DNA of 64,000 bases from Apostichopus japonicus (taxonomy: Eukaryota > Echinodermata > Holothuroidea > Aspidochirotida > Stichopodidae). Made by a program: the position numbers and the translations under genes. The stretch is from the NCBI RefSeq assembly GCF_037975245.1, contig NC_092581.1:5485501-5549500 (forward strand). Direction: 5' to 3'. The notes beneath the pieces were generated by a model. That model had not been told where the DNA came from and did no database searches. It was given only the letters and a program-made list of their open reading frames with translations. Below are positions 11,269-23,052 of the stretch, piece by piece (the first letter of the stretch is position 1; each line of letters opens with the position of its first letter).

Positions 11269-12363
11269 AGTATAACTAGCCTATGGCCACTTCCACGCAA
11301 TTATCGTAACCCGTATGTACCTATATTACAGGGGTTACTAATTATGAGCTAATCACTTATGATGAGTTACTAATTATGAGCGGTTGTTTGTTCACTTGAA
11401 ACGCAATTAAAGAAAGATTTTTCATCGTATGCGTTAATTAGACATGTGGCAAGACCATGGCTTTGCTTTATAACCATTTACTATTTACAAAAAAATTAAA
11501 AGATTGAAAAACAAATTTTTGCCTACCTGTAAATATTGACAATTCCTCATTCTTCTCAGTTCCAATAAAGCCGCACATCTATTCGGTGGTCCTAGTTCGC
11601 TCATCTGTTTAAGCTGTTCATATACTTGTATAACGATAACTTTACTCTTTTATAACCTACAGAATAGTACATTAGCCCTAACTGAGACGCAATGATAATT
11701 TGCATAGTAACAAGTCAATCATTAAGGAGAAGGCGTTTTGATGTTTACCGTCAACATTGTCGGAACCTTTACTTAAATATTACCAAAATATTCGGCTCAA
11801 ACATTTCATGGATTAGCCTAAGGCAGTTTTTGTTACCTTCAACACGGCACTGCAAGGTAATATCGTTTTAAAGAGAAAAAAACAAGGATAATTTTAAAGC
11901 AAGTTGGCAAAAAAAAAGAATGCATTGCTGTTTGATTACATTGGATGTATTTGATGAAATTGTGATTTATAATATACTCGATAGTTTGGCGATTCAGCCT
12001 TGTTCTCATGAACTCGAAATATGATAATAGAATTGGCTTGAATTATTTTCTGCAAAATGCTTTCTTCCATTCCTCAATCTTACACCAATCATTACAGAAA
12101 CACACATTTGTCTATAATTTGTTGTTAAGTTGACTACGTACGGAACGAGATCAGCTGGAGGTGTGTGGAAGGCGGGAAAATATTTTCGATTAGCCAACTA
12201 TAAGAAACTCTGTCAACAGTATAGATGGTTCTTCATAACAGAGGAAAACCCCTTATGGACGCAAGCATGACAATTCCTATATGCACAAACTTGATGAGAG
12301 ACAAGATCGAGAGTTATTTTCCCTTCAACAACTCACCAGATCTATATCAGAGATAGCGGGTGT
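11269..12363. other. Intergenic DNA, nothing recognised
   Basis: AT-rich. No open frame, tRNA-like head or transposon terminus that I can support. Confidence 0.4.
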
Positions 12364-12514
12364 TCCTGTCTCCATCCAGATAATTGAGGGGAGGATTAAA
12401 TACTGACTGAGCGGTTCCTTTCCTCATCCGGATAAGCGAGGGAAGGATTAAACACTGAGTGAGTTCCTGTTTCGATCCGGATTAGCGAGGGTAGGATTAA
12501 GCACTGAGTGAGTT
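12364..12514. repeat. Three-copy tandem repeat, about 50-57 bp
   Basis: Three imperfect copies of gttcctgtctcgatccggat followed by agcgaggg-aggattaa-cactgagtgag. The copies become more alike toward the right. Confidence 0.85.
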
Positions 12515-12544
12515 GCATGGCTATTAGAATAAAGTATAGATACC

Positions 12545-12715
12545 TTTTAAGAAACGTCACCTAGGAAAGAACCTGGGCACGAAAAACCGAACAACCGAAC
12601 TTCGACTGATCCGCTCTCAACCCTAATCCCCTTGCATCGAGTCTGACTGTGTGATCATCGTCAGGTGTGTATGATCACGCGTATATCGAAAAGGTAATCC
12701 ACGATATATAATTCC
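12545..12715 (-). repeat. Unclassified interspersed repeat, copy 2 (inverted)
   Basis: Reverse-complement counterpart of about 8262-8440, with scattered substitutions throughout. See the finding on this pair. Confidence 0.75.
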
Positions 12716-12901
12716 TTTAAGCGTTGATGCATTTACTGGGTATAGTGTTATTTTCATTGCAGTCAACTGACGTATACTGGTATTTTTCCTTTGTAACAGC
12801 TGTCATTCAAACAATTGCATATAGCTCAAGCAAGATATTGTAGGCATATATACATCACAGATTGAGAAACGATTATCGTGTAAATTCTTTCTGAACTATT
12901 C

Positions 12902-13204
12902 ATGAGTGAAGGAGGTCGATGTTTCAATCACTGCGGGACCTATGATTTAGTGTATACTAGGAAAGGATTGATCTCTTTAGATATGTTATTAAATATGATT
13001 TGGGTTCATCTTTTCATACTACACGATGATGAATTATCGGCAGGATTGCAGAATATATGTGGTGCGAAACTTGGAGCAATTTTAAGACTAGTAATCAGAC
13101 CATTTCAGACCTTCAAAGGCCAGCACAGGATTAAACGGTCTTGTTATCGATCAACCAAACGATGGGCACTCGTTGCTAAAAAAAGAAAAACTACATGGTT
13201 ATGA
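12902..13204 (+). other. Unassigned 100-codon open frame
   Basis: Open frame starting ATG at 12902. No recognised domain, signal peptide or conserved motif, and no splice-linked partner. Probably chance, although its length in AT-rich DNA is slightly notable. Confidence 0.1.
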
Positions 13205-13340
13205 TACACACAATTGAAGATACCAAGGTCTGTCAACGTACATGTCAGCTATATCTAGTTTCAGGGTCGCCTTTTCATGATTGCAAGCTTCTGCAAAATC
13301 TTTGTTGATTTATTGAGTACGTGAATTAAATGGGGAAATA

Positions 13341-13603
13341 GGCCAGTCAATCTATCACGATTTGGGGGTCAACCCACCACAAATTGCAACAAAAGGTTTC
13401 TAGTCCTCGATTTCGGTATCAGAAAAGTCCCTAGAATAACTTATAATATTTGGATTTTTGGCGGCCATCTTGAAATTTTGCCTTTCGCCTGCGTAGATTT
13501 TCTAGACTTTTAATATGTTATTTTAGACACATATCCAATACCAAAACTGAAGAAAAACCTTATGTTACAAATTGTGGTGGGTCAATCAGTATATTGACTG
13601 GTC
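13341..13603. mobile_element. TA-flanked foldback MITE
   Basis: The first about 60 and last about 60 bases form long imperfect inverted repeats (left ggccagtcaat...acccaccacaaattg; right in reverse complement gaccagtcaat...acccaccacaattt...). TA dinucleotides flank it at 13339-13340 and 13604-13605, consistent with a Tc1/mariner-type target site. No coding capacity. Confidence 0.75.
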
Positions 13604-13749
13604 TAAAATGAGATGCATGGAAATTCAGGAACTTAAGAAAGTACGTTAAGTTTTTGTCCCTTTTAAGTTATCAAACTTAACTTTCATCAAATGTTCTTCA
13701 TGCAACAACTATAAAAGCCTTACCGTTGAGTTAAGGGTTTACATTCAAG

Positions 13750-14002
13750 GCGGAGTGTATAGCCTAGTGGTTAACGCCGGCGTCTCCCAGTCATGAGATC
13801 ACCGGTTCGATTCCCGCCGACAGCAATGTGTGTCGTCTGGCAAGGGTGTTGTTCAATAACAACTTCCCGACATGGACGTTAAATGGATGTGTGCCGAGAG
13901 ATTGGCTTCGGTCAGCTTGCGAGTCTATAAGCCTCCATGGCTTCTTTCGCGAGTTCCTGCTTGCGGGAAGATCACATATACATACATACATACATACATG
14001 TG
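13750..14002 (+). mobile_element. tRNA-derived SINE, family A, near full length
   Basis: A tRNA-like head (13750-13825) has an A box (tagcctagtggttaacgcc) and B box (ggttcgattc, 13804-13813), with a TCTC/GAGA anticodon-type stem. The shared body follows (attggcttcggtcagcttgc), and it ends in (ACAT)n at 13978-13999. The loop and stems are not those of a clean functional tRNA. Confidence 0.85.
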
Positions 14003-14189
14003 ATGAACTGACTGAAAATGGAATACATAAGCCTAATCTGCTTAAAGTTAAATATTGAAGACATGAATTAGATCAGTATTCTCGTAAATTATAGAGATAA
14101 GTACGGTAGCTTATAAAGTGCCATGTGCTGAAGGTCACGTCAATAATGTCTATATAAATAGAAAGTACAATGAACTACGGTATTGGTAT

Positions 14190-14730
14190 TTAACTTTTTT
14201 TTATTATGATTAATTTTATTAATTTTTATTTATTTTTCATCGCCAATTGTGTACAATGGGAAAGGAAGTCTCCTATAAAGTCTTAAAAAGACTAGGAGAC
14301 TCCCTGGGAGAAAAGAAAAATGTACAAATATATATAATACAGTATATAGGTAAGGATTAAATATACAGTAATAATAACCTAATGATGCTGAGATGAATAC
14401 GTGAATAGCAATACTAGTACGAGTTAATAAATTCCTTTTTCAAATCTGTTGAATGTGCGTTTTGAAGTTATAGACTCAACCTTTTTGATAGATCATTCCA
14501 AATTTGTATTGCTCTATTACGAAGACCGAATTTCCCTATGTTTGCCAACTATGGTAAATATTGCAATGAGCGTTGTCGGCTTGTCTTGTGTGATGGTTAT
14601 GTAAGACTCCGTTACTACATATAAAGTCCTCTAAAAGTGACTTGCGTCATAAAAACAATAACTTTTTCAGCTCAATTACGGCCATGAGGGACATCACCTA
14701 CTCTGATATTGCCATATTTAGTCGCAAACT
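14190..14730 (-). pseudogene. LINE remnant: C-terminal reverse-transcriptase ORF plus 3' tail
   Basis: Minus-strand readings in different frames recover conserved LINE ORF C-terminal signatures in order: NHHTRQADNAH (about 14610), then IQIWNDLSK (about 14500), then a SITSKRTFNRFEKGIY-type ending with a stop near 14427. Frame changes between them, one in the A-run of tcaaaaagg, show it is dead. A 3'UTR and an A-rich tail (gatgaaaaataaataaaaat) follow toward 14190. The 5' side is truncated near 14730 or fades out. CR1/L2-like is my best guess for the clade. Confidence 0.7.
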
Positions 14731-15560
14731 ATCACAAAATTTAAATAAAGAAAAATCATATCTTTGTCATTATACAAATTGCCAATATGATGTGTAAGAT
14801 GCAGACAATTTCAAGGATTTCTCACATTTTCTATGCAACTCATTGCTGACTCCTGAACAGAGACGGGTCGACCGAATAGGGTTCGATTTTGGAGGGGGTG
14901 GGGGGAGGGGACAAACTTCAAGGGACAGTGACTTTTTCAATAGGCAAACTATAGCGTTATCCCTAATTTTAAGTCTTCAGGTAACTTTGTAGTACAGTAG
15001 AATTCCCACAAATTTGGCTGCTAAGCGTGCAGGCCACGGGCCACATATTTCAGTTTTTAATGACATTTTCACTTAAGGTTTCAAAAGCAGGACTTTTTTT
15101 CAGATAAAATGTTATTAATTCTCGTGTAATGCAGTGTTTACTAGGTAATTCGAATGTATGTAACCGGCCTAGCATTTTGAATGCTGTGTTTTGTCTTACA
15201 AAACCTTCCTTGTGTGCCCCTTCTCCCTGTCCTCTCCTCCCTGTCAGCTCCTCCTACCCTTCTCCTGAACATCGAGGAGCTCCATTACTTCACACTTTCT
15301 CTGTGCAACCCCCTCTACCCCCCCCCCCCCACCTCATTTTGAACATCCTTGCCTCCGACGTCCTAGTTTCAGTCGTTGAAATTAATAGCTAGCTTCGACA
15401 ATTATTTGCTACAGAAACAGTGCCAAGTATGTGGCATGACAATGGACCTGCCTACGTTACACTCGTAACAGGAACCAATTCAGCGAACACGAAGAAGGCA
15501 GTTGCCCCACAGATGTCATGAAAATATCTTTACATTTGAATCTTGGGTCAAAAGGAAAGC

Positions 15561-18500
15561 ATGGCAGGTGGGAGAAGAGGACCTGGTCGTCCTCAGATGA
15601 GCAGATCGATGCCACCACCACCATTACATGCCACGAATGTTGCGCAAAGCGGTGGAAATAATGTTCAAACTACAAGCATACGGCATAGGTATGTAGCCTA
15701 ACGCATAGCCAGTCATAGCCTAACGTTAGACTCCACAAGCAACTGAGCATTAGAAAAGCTTAAATTTAAAAGTACACCGAACTAGGTTGTGATCCATTAT
15801 TCGATCCATTTTTTATGTTTTTATGAATAGATCACATTTAATATAACTAGGAAAATGGTTAGCTATCTTTCTTATATTACCAAATTATATTGAACACTAG
15901 TATAGTAGTAACAGTAACTGGTTATACGGGTAGACCAATTTCATACTTGTAAGTTGTACTGTTGCTCCTCATATGTCACAAATGTGTTGTAGTATGTAAC
16001 TGTTACAAGTTTGTTGAGGATTATTGGAGAAGAGAATGCTGTAACAATGGCTATGCCCAAATTATCATATTTGTTGGTAGGTTAATAAATGAAAAAAATT
16101 GATAATTATCTCTACTAAGCTCCACAGTAACTTGTAATATTTCTTGTACTGTAATAGTTGATTCTGTTGCAGCATCATGTTATGTTATCAAGACCAACCA
16201 GGATTTACAAGACTTTCCTACAGTCTGTCAACCAAGTCTGCAAAGAATCAACCGACTAAATAGTCAAACAATGGCCAATGAGAAATCACAGTCTGAATGT
16301 TACCATATGGTTGATTGTTGTAATCTTAATTTCTCACTACAGGGGCAGTAGCTCTTCCTCGGGGAGTGGTATTATGCACACCACCCTGATACCTATCGCA
16401 CCCATCCATCATCCTGCATTTCCTCCATTACCACCAAACAGTAACATTGCGTTTGAGTTGTCGGTGGTGATGTACCTGTTGACAGCCCTCTGCATGCAGT
16501 ACATGAACATCTATAAAACTACATGGTGGCTGCCATCATATCCAGCTTCCTACTCACTGGTAAGATTCACAATTTACCAAAAAGTAACATATTAACTGCA
16601 AAATCCAATTTCATTTTGTTATTTTTTTCTTTCAATTATAAATGTTCCTATAATATTCTACATACATGTTGATGGAAATGAAAGATAAAAATACTGTACA
16701 GTTTCCAGTTTCTTGTTGTTTATCAAGAGCATCTGTTTGAAGTAAGTTCTTGATGATAATGCTCAATTTCTTCCTCTCTACTATGCCTTCTTACTCACCT
16801 CACCTCAATTACAATAAGTAAACTAATAGCTCATCTGCTCTAGGATGATTTACTAATGACTAATTTGTTCCTTTTTGCTCTCTCATTCTTTCTCTGTTTA
16901 CCTTTCACGTTCGTCTAGAATTTTTACCTGGTGGACCCGTACCTCTTCTTCTTCATCGTGATGATTCTGGTTCGGCGATTGGCGTGGAGTTTTATTAGAG
17001 ATGTAAGTGCCACGGTGTCCTCGTGCAAGCTCCTTGGATAACTGTGAAATTTAAATCGTGATTATGAAGGACATTTAAAAGCAACAACATTTACTCATTC
17101 CGTGTTAATGCTTGCACAATTTCATCAGTGCATCGAACGTTCCATGGTTCCAAACAGAATCAGAACAGATTCAGAATCAAAATGAAATAATGTTCACCTG
17201 TTTTTTTGTTTTTTTCCTCAGACCTACAGCACTGTTCAAACTGTGACATTGTTTTATTTCTTGGTGCTGGCATTTAAAGTACTCTTGATGATAACAATGG
17301 CTATAGCAATGGTGTGGTGTCTATGGAAGATGGTCCAATATAATTCACCACTAAATCTTCTCTTTTTAGCTTATCCGTAAGTATCAAATAAAAATCATTT
17401 GTATTGTCCCAAGTCTGTCTATCGATCTGTATGTTTGTCTGTCTGCTTGTCAGATGATTAATGTGCAGCTAATGAAATATTTTAGTTGGGAGGTAACCTG
17501 TTATTTAACTACTTATTCAGTAAAAACAGCCTGTATATATAGTAAATATTTAAAATAAATGTTATAGAGCCTGATATTTGGATATGGCCATCTCTTCTCC
17601 AAAAGAAGATCCTATGGGAATCTATAATTTCAGGTTCTCCAGTATTTCACGAATTTTGACAAATTTTATTGGGACAACAAGACTCGAAGCTGTGAAGAAA
17701 ACTCTTGCACAAATAAAAAGGATTATTCACAGTGATGTCGAAATACACGAATATGTGTGAAATATGTTGAACAGTTTCTGCGAAGTTGGTATGATTGACA
17801 CCCTTGATGATACTGCAAATCACTATTCTTAGATTGTCTTTCTTTTTCTATGTTTGTAGGTTAGTATCATACCTTCTCCTGTATGGTTTAACCATTGAAG
17901 TCAATGCTAACCTAGTACCTCTCTCAACTAACAAATACAAGGCAGAACCACTCCATCCGTCCCAGGGCATCCCTTGGAATGGCTCCCCGACCTGGTTCCC
18001 CAGACACAAGTGTTCCGACTCGCCCCAAGATGTCCGCCTGGAGGCGGACACCTTAAAAGTAGATTTTAATGCTCGGATGAAGACGGTCTTGTTCAATTCC
18101 ATGGTGTGTGCCTACTATGTAGGCTTTGTGCCCATATGTTTTTTACAGGTGAGGTTTTTGTTGTTGTTTTTTGATCATTCAAAATATAATAAAACTGTTA
18201 GCAAACTGCTTATCAACTAGAGAGCCTGTTTAGGAGAATCTGTAAAAGTAAGTAGGCATGACGTTTTGATCCTAGCAGGATCTTTTTTTTCTTTCTTTAA
18301 CAGACTTTGTCGAGCTTAAAAGAGAAATTCATACTATCTGTGGATATTTCCAAATCTACCTAAGTAATCTAAATACTGTTTATGACAATGCAAGATATTT
18401 CTCTGTAAAAGCTTACGGTAGTTTGTCTCAAACAGCCATAAATTGATTGACAAGGAGATAATCGATTATGTTTATTATTATTATTTCAGCCATATCTCAA

Positions 18501-20516
18501 GTGAGCTGCAGGTGTCAGTGGTATGACTAGCTGCTGTATCATTCAGTCACGTGACAGCATTCTGTCTCATGAATTCATGTGACAGCTTTTATCGTCTCAG
18601 TCGTGTGACAGCTCACTGCTTTAAATGATATATCTATTACAGTATATCATAATAATAAGTATTATTTATATAGCGCATAATCAGCAAAGCTGCTCAAAGC
18701 GCTTTACAAATGTAAAACCTGAAAACAAATAGTAACAAAAACCAAAATATTCAATATATATAACCAATAAGGCAAAAAATGTAAAACCCAATAGCAACAA
18801 TATATAAATAGAAAAATAAAAAAAATAATAAAATATATATATATATATATATATATATTTGGTATCTATTGTACAGTGCTATTTTTGTTCAGTAACACAA
18901 TACTTGCTTCCAGTCATTGTAGTAGCTTCTTTTAAATTAGTTAACTTCTTTAAATTAGTCATGTTTTATCGTTGTTGAATGAATATTCATGTTTTCTTTA
19001 CTCATAGCCTCACATGTACCTTGATCTTTGGTGGTCATGCCTACTGATTGCCTTTGTCTGGATAAATTCCTTTGTCATGTTTGGAGCGCACTTCCTACCA
19101 CCCCGCTACTGCGACACCCTTCATCGCTGCTCCCTCCACCTAGGGAGATGGCAGAGGGTCGACCATAGCTATAATTCACCTCAACACGTGTAAGTCAAAC
19201 CAGTTGTTTATCTTACCTTAAAATGAAAATTAAAACATCACAAGAAAGGGAAGGAAGTTGTAAAAACAGAGAAAACAAACATGGAATCTTAACAACAAAC
19301 TTAAAGATGTCTCTTTCCTGTTTGTGTGTATGGTTTGGCAACAAGTGAAAATTGCAATAGTGTTTGGTATTTCTAGTTAGAATTCTTGGGCGTATGCTAT
19401 AATCAGTGAGCATTCATTACTGGGAAGAAGAGTTATATCCAACAAGTATGTAGTTGTACAAGGACCTTAGATTGATATTCAGTTATTAGCAGTCATTTGC
19501 CTTGAGCTAACAGGGAAGGGTGTGTTGTTTAAAGAAAGCTTACCATGCGGTATCCTACTAGATTAGTATCATCAAGTTTGAGTTAAGAACCTTTTTGGTG
19601 ATTTTTAATCATTTTAATTTAAGGCAAATGTATTTCTCATCTGTTTACGAATACCAGGGACAGGAGATTGAAGATTGAAGTTTTCTCTCTTGTTGTTCTT
19701 CTACAGCTGGTCAGAGACCACAGTTTGGCCTCAGGGGGTTTTAGTCCGATACAACAAGGCTCTTTACAAAGCCACCGGGGTGCAGAATGTAGCCTTACCG
19801 TCTGACAGCTCCTATGCAAGGTTTTACGTGAGTCTTCATTCAGTATATGTATGAATGTAAACTTATAACCCCTCCTCCACCCCCCCCCCCTTCCTCAAAC
19901 CATCCTCAAAATGTTAGCTCTGTATTATACACAGAAATGTTCTCAATGCCCAGAATGTTTGAAGTTTAGTTTTAGAATTCCTGGAGTGGTAAGGAAGCCT
20001 ACAGAACCCATATCAACCCCTTTTGTATCATTGTTTGTCATGTCTATGTCTATGGTTATAGTGTTAATCAAGAGCGGGAGCTGTGTCCAGTGAAAGACCT
20101 TGTCAAAGTTTTCTCCGATAGTTCTCCACTTCATGTCCTAAATAATTGAAAAAGTATAGCATTTTAATATTTTACATGTCTGAATGATGTCTTTGATGAT
20201 GGGTGTGTTTGCTGTAAGCCATTTGCACTAACACTAGAACACTGGTGTTATACGATTTTGATCTGTTTTCTCGTTCGCTTGCTTTTGCCGACAGTTCATG
20301 TTTCATCGACCAATGAGGTTGCTCCTACTATTTCTAATGTTGGAAATGACGGTGGTGCTTATAGAACTGTACATCCTCTTCACGAACACGCACTGGAATT
20401 ATGTCGTCTCGCTGTCTCTTATGCTCTTCTGTAATTACTACAGCCTGTTCAAGCTACTCCGAGATCGATGGGTGTTGATAAGGGTGTACCATCGGATAAA
20501 CGAAGACGGGGAATGA
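15561..20516 (+). CDS. TMEM39: Transmembrane protein 39 (TMEM39A/B orthologue)
   Basis: Complete gene of eight coding exons: 15561-15688, 16343-16559, 16919-17002, 17222-17376, 17860-18148, 19008-19189, 19707-19827, 20295-20516. All junctions are GT-AG and the spliced frame is 1398 bases, 465 residues (human TMEM39A is 488). Family matches run end to end: [16 protein letters not shown] at the N-terminus, [11 protein letters not shown] (exon 2), [11 protein letters not shown] (exon 4), [16 protein letters not shown] (exon 5), WINSFVMF and YCDTLH (exon 6), [11 protein letters not shown] (exon 7), FHRPMRLL and [14 protein letters not shown] (exon 8). About eight hydrophobic segments make it a multi-pass ER membrane protein. 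In other animals TMEM39 acts in COPII-dependent ER export (collagen secretion in worms, SAC1 trafficking and autophagy in mammals). The central cytoplasmic loop after exon 4 is shorter than in vertebrates. The start ATG has A at -3 and G at +4. Confidence 0.95.
18645..18720 (-). mobile_element. SINE 3'-tail fragment (family B) in TMEM39 intron
   Basis: On the minus strand it reads ttgtaaagcgctttgagcag...gcgctatataaata, matching the tail of the SINE at 33521-33835 (gtaaagcgctttgagacc...gcgcaatataaaaa). Only the tail remains. Confidence 0.6.
18831..18858. repeat. (TA)n microsatellite
   Basis: About 14 TA units in intron 5 of TMEM39. Confidence 0.9.
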
Positions 20517-22030
20517 ATCCCCACAGCCGATATCGACAGCTGTGGTAGTGTTCTTAGTAACTTATGGCCATTAGGGTTTAGTTTTACACTTTAATTTTTT
20601 TGCAATGGTACTTCTTTTCAACATGGGATACGGTCTTGTACTTACAAATTTATGATTTTCATCAGTTGAGTTGTTGGAGAAGATTGTTGTTATTGTTACG
20701 AGTTAATCAGATAAAGGATTTAATCAAGTCAGACAAAATGCTAACATAGGACCAGTTCAACATATTGCACATGCTGTGTCCGGGGTAACCTTTTCAGAAT
20801 CTATTTGGATAAACAATCTGCAAACTTTTTTCAAATTTTTGGAAATGTTGGATGTTTTTAAATGTAAACTTGATGATAATGCAGATACCTAGTGACCTGC
20901 TAGATTTTAACTCCAGTACAACCTTTTAGAATTAACCAAACTGGCTTTAATTTTAAGCTTCGGCAGAAATATGTACAAAGCTTACTTCCAGATTATCCTC
21001 AAAGCCGTCACCTTCCCATTCAAGGAAAAGATAATGGTGGTCCTGAATGGTAGATAACTGCACTAATAGCCTAGGTTAGTTCACATACCACCTCCTATAT
21101 AAATGGAATGGTCCAAAGCTGGCTTCAGCTGTGTATGTCCTTCCATCTAGATACAAAGTAGTGTAGTCACTGAAAATGGTGGGGGCTCAACCATTTCTAT
21201 GAAGGATGTCTATAAATATAAACGAGGATAATTTAAAGATGGGGGCTTGTCATATGTACATTACGTCGATCAATCCGGGGGGGGGGGGGGTAGATGGAGG
21301 GAGTGATAGGTCAGTAGATAGGATTATAATACCATGTATTATTTCCGGAGACATGTTGAGATTTTTGCACGGATCGGAGAAGCCACTTTTAGTAAGCCAT
21401 GTTCATATCGCAAATTAATGGACCAGTATAAGTAAACCACCAAAGAAGGAGAGATTTTTTTTTTTTCTCCCTGTAATATGCACTTTGAGGTGAACTATTT
21501 AATACTGCAGGCTTGTTTCATGTACATTATAAAGATCATCCCTGGTGTGGGGGGGGGGTTAGATGGAGGGAGTGATAGGTCAGTAGATAGGTTTATAATA
21601 CCATGTATAATACTAGAAGCCTTTTATTAAACCTGAATGGGTCGCAATATTGTCATTAGTTTGTGTAGCACAAACAACCTCAATTTGATTTTTGCATGGA
21701 TCGGAGAAGCCACTTTTAGTAAGCCATGTTCATATCGCAAAGTAATGGACCAGTATAAGTAAGCCACCAAAGAACGACAGATTTACTTTTTTCATCACCC
21801 TGTAATATGCACTTTGAGGTGAACTATTTAATATTCCAGGCTAGTCACGCATTTTGAGCCAGTGTTTGTAGTGTGGGACGAATGAAACGAGGTTATGACA
21901 TGTATGAAATGTCTTCTGTATGATGTGGGTACATACTTGGGGGAAGGCTGAGGGCGGTAAATTTGTAAAAAAAATCTTTCCTTTTCTAAAGAAAACAGCA
22001 AAAGACACAAAAAGCAGAGAAATAAAAAAA
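20517..22030 (+). other. Probable TMEM39 3' untranslated region
   Basis: Sequence after the TMEM39 stop has no further gene. An AATAAA at 22021-22026 followed by a T-rich stretch is a plausible polyadenylation signal, which would give a 3'UTR of about 1.5 kb. An ATTAAA near 21627 is an alternative. The tandem duplication at 21243-21845 lies inside it. Confidence 0.35.
21243..21845. repeat. Tandem duplication, about 300 bp unit, in TMEM39 3' region
   Basis: Copy 1 (about 21243-21515) and copy 2 (about 21516-21845) share tagatggagggagtgatagg, ggatcggagaagccactttt, aatggaccagtataagtaa and cactttgaggtgaactattt in the same order. Each has a G-run near its start (13 and 10 Gs). Copy 2 has extra sequence in the middle (about 21605-21690). 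Confidence 0.9.
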
Positions 22031-23052
22031 TAGTGTCATTTTTAGCAAAAGAATTTTCTTTTAGTCTTTTTTTTCTTTGTTACAAATAACAAGCAAAATC
22101 ATCATCATCTTCATCATCGTCCACATATTGCCACAAATGATTTATCTTTATACGAAAGTGACTCACATAATTTACGTCTTTTTACAGATTTTTTTTTTTT
22201 TTTTTTCATTTTCTTCTCGTTTTTTTTAGAATAATTTCAGTGCACTGTTGCAGAACACAAAAAATTAATTAATAAACCTTCTCCTAAGGTTGTTAACGTC
22301 TGAAAAAATTCGAAAGAACTCGTGCCATCCCATCAGAGTAAAGGCAAGTGCTTGCAGAAAGGCATAAAGGAAGAAGATAAACATAAGCTTCAAACAGGGG
22401 TACTGGGGGGGGAGGGAGGGGGTGTAAAAAATGTGTTGCTTAATTTGTTTGATATATTCAAAGCAATTCTTCAAAACTAATATTGAATTTTCAGTAGTAT
22501 TTTGAGTTGTATGAACCACAACAATAACATAGATTAATATAAATTCAAGTTTTGCTACATTTAGATAGTTTAACATAATGAGTGCCAATAGTCAGTGAAT
22601 GAACATGGTGCAAAATTAGAAGCTGTTAAAATCACCTCTGGAGGATACAGAAAGAGACTATCAGAGACTTAGGTGGATTACCTGAAATTTGTCAAGCTGT
22701 TATATGCTTGTGGTATAACTCATTTTAGTTATTACAGTAGATGTCTTCTTTAAATTAGTTCCCCCACCCCTCCCCCCCCATTAATCCCTCCTACAGACAT
22801 GGCTATACCTGTGGCCTCATGAAATTTCAGATAGAATGAGTTGTTTCAAGCAGGGTTATACATTGTTATAACCAAACCATCCTTGCGGTAGTGGCTGCAG
22901 AATTGCAACCGATACAGTTATACTGTGAACATCTCATCATAGAATATTAAATATAGTACATTACACACTTACAGGCACACAACTAGCGTGGTTTAATTAT
23001 GGCTTCAACAGGCACACTTTTTATCCAGAGAGCTGATACCTTAACTCAACTG
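22031..23052. other. Intergenic DNA between TMEM39 and TULP4, nothing recognised
   Basis: AT-rich with T-runs (22188-22205) and homopolymer C or G patches. No supported gene or element. Confidence 0.4.

Noticed and set aside
13750-13825. Functional tRNA gene
   Set aside because: A/B boxes are present but the cloverleaf is imperfect and the sequence continues into a SINE body with other copies in the window.
17578-17760. 60-codon plus frame in TMEM39 intron 4 as an extra exon
   Set aside because: Splice phases of exons 4 and 5 join directly with family-like protein across the junction; the frame ends in a stop and shows no TMEM39 similarity.
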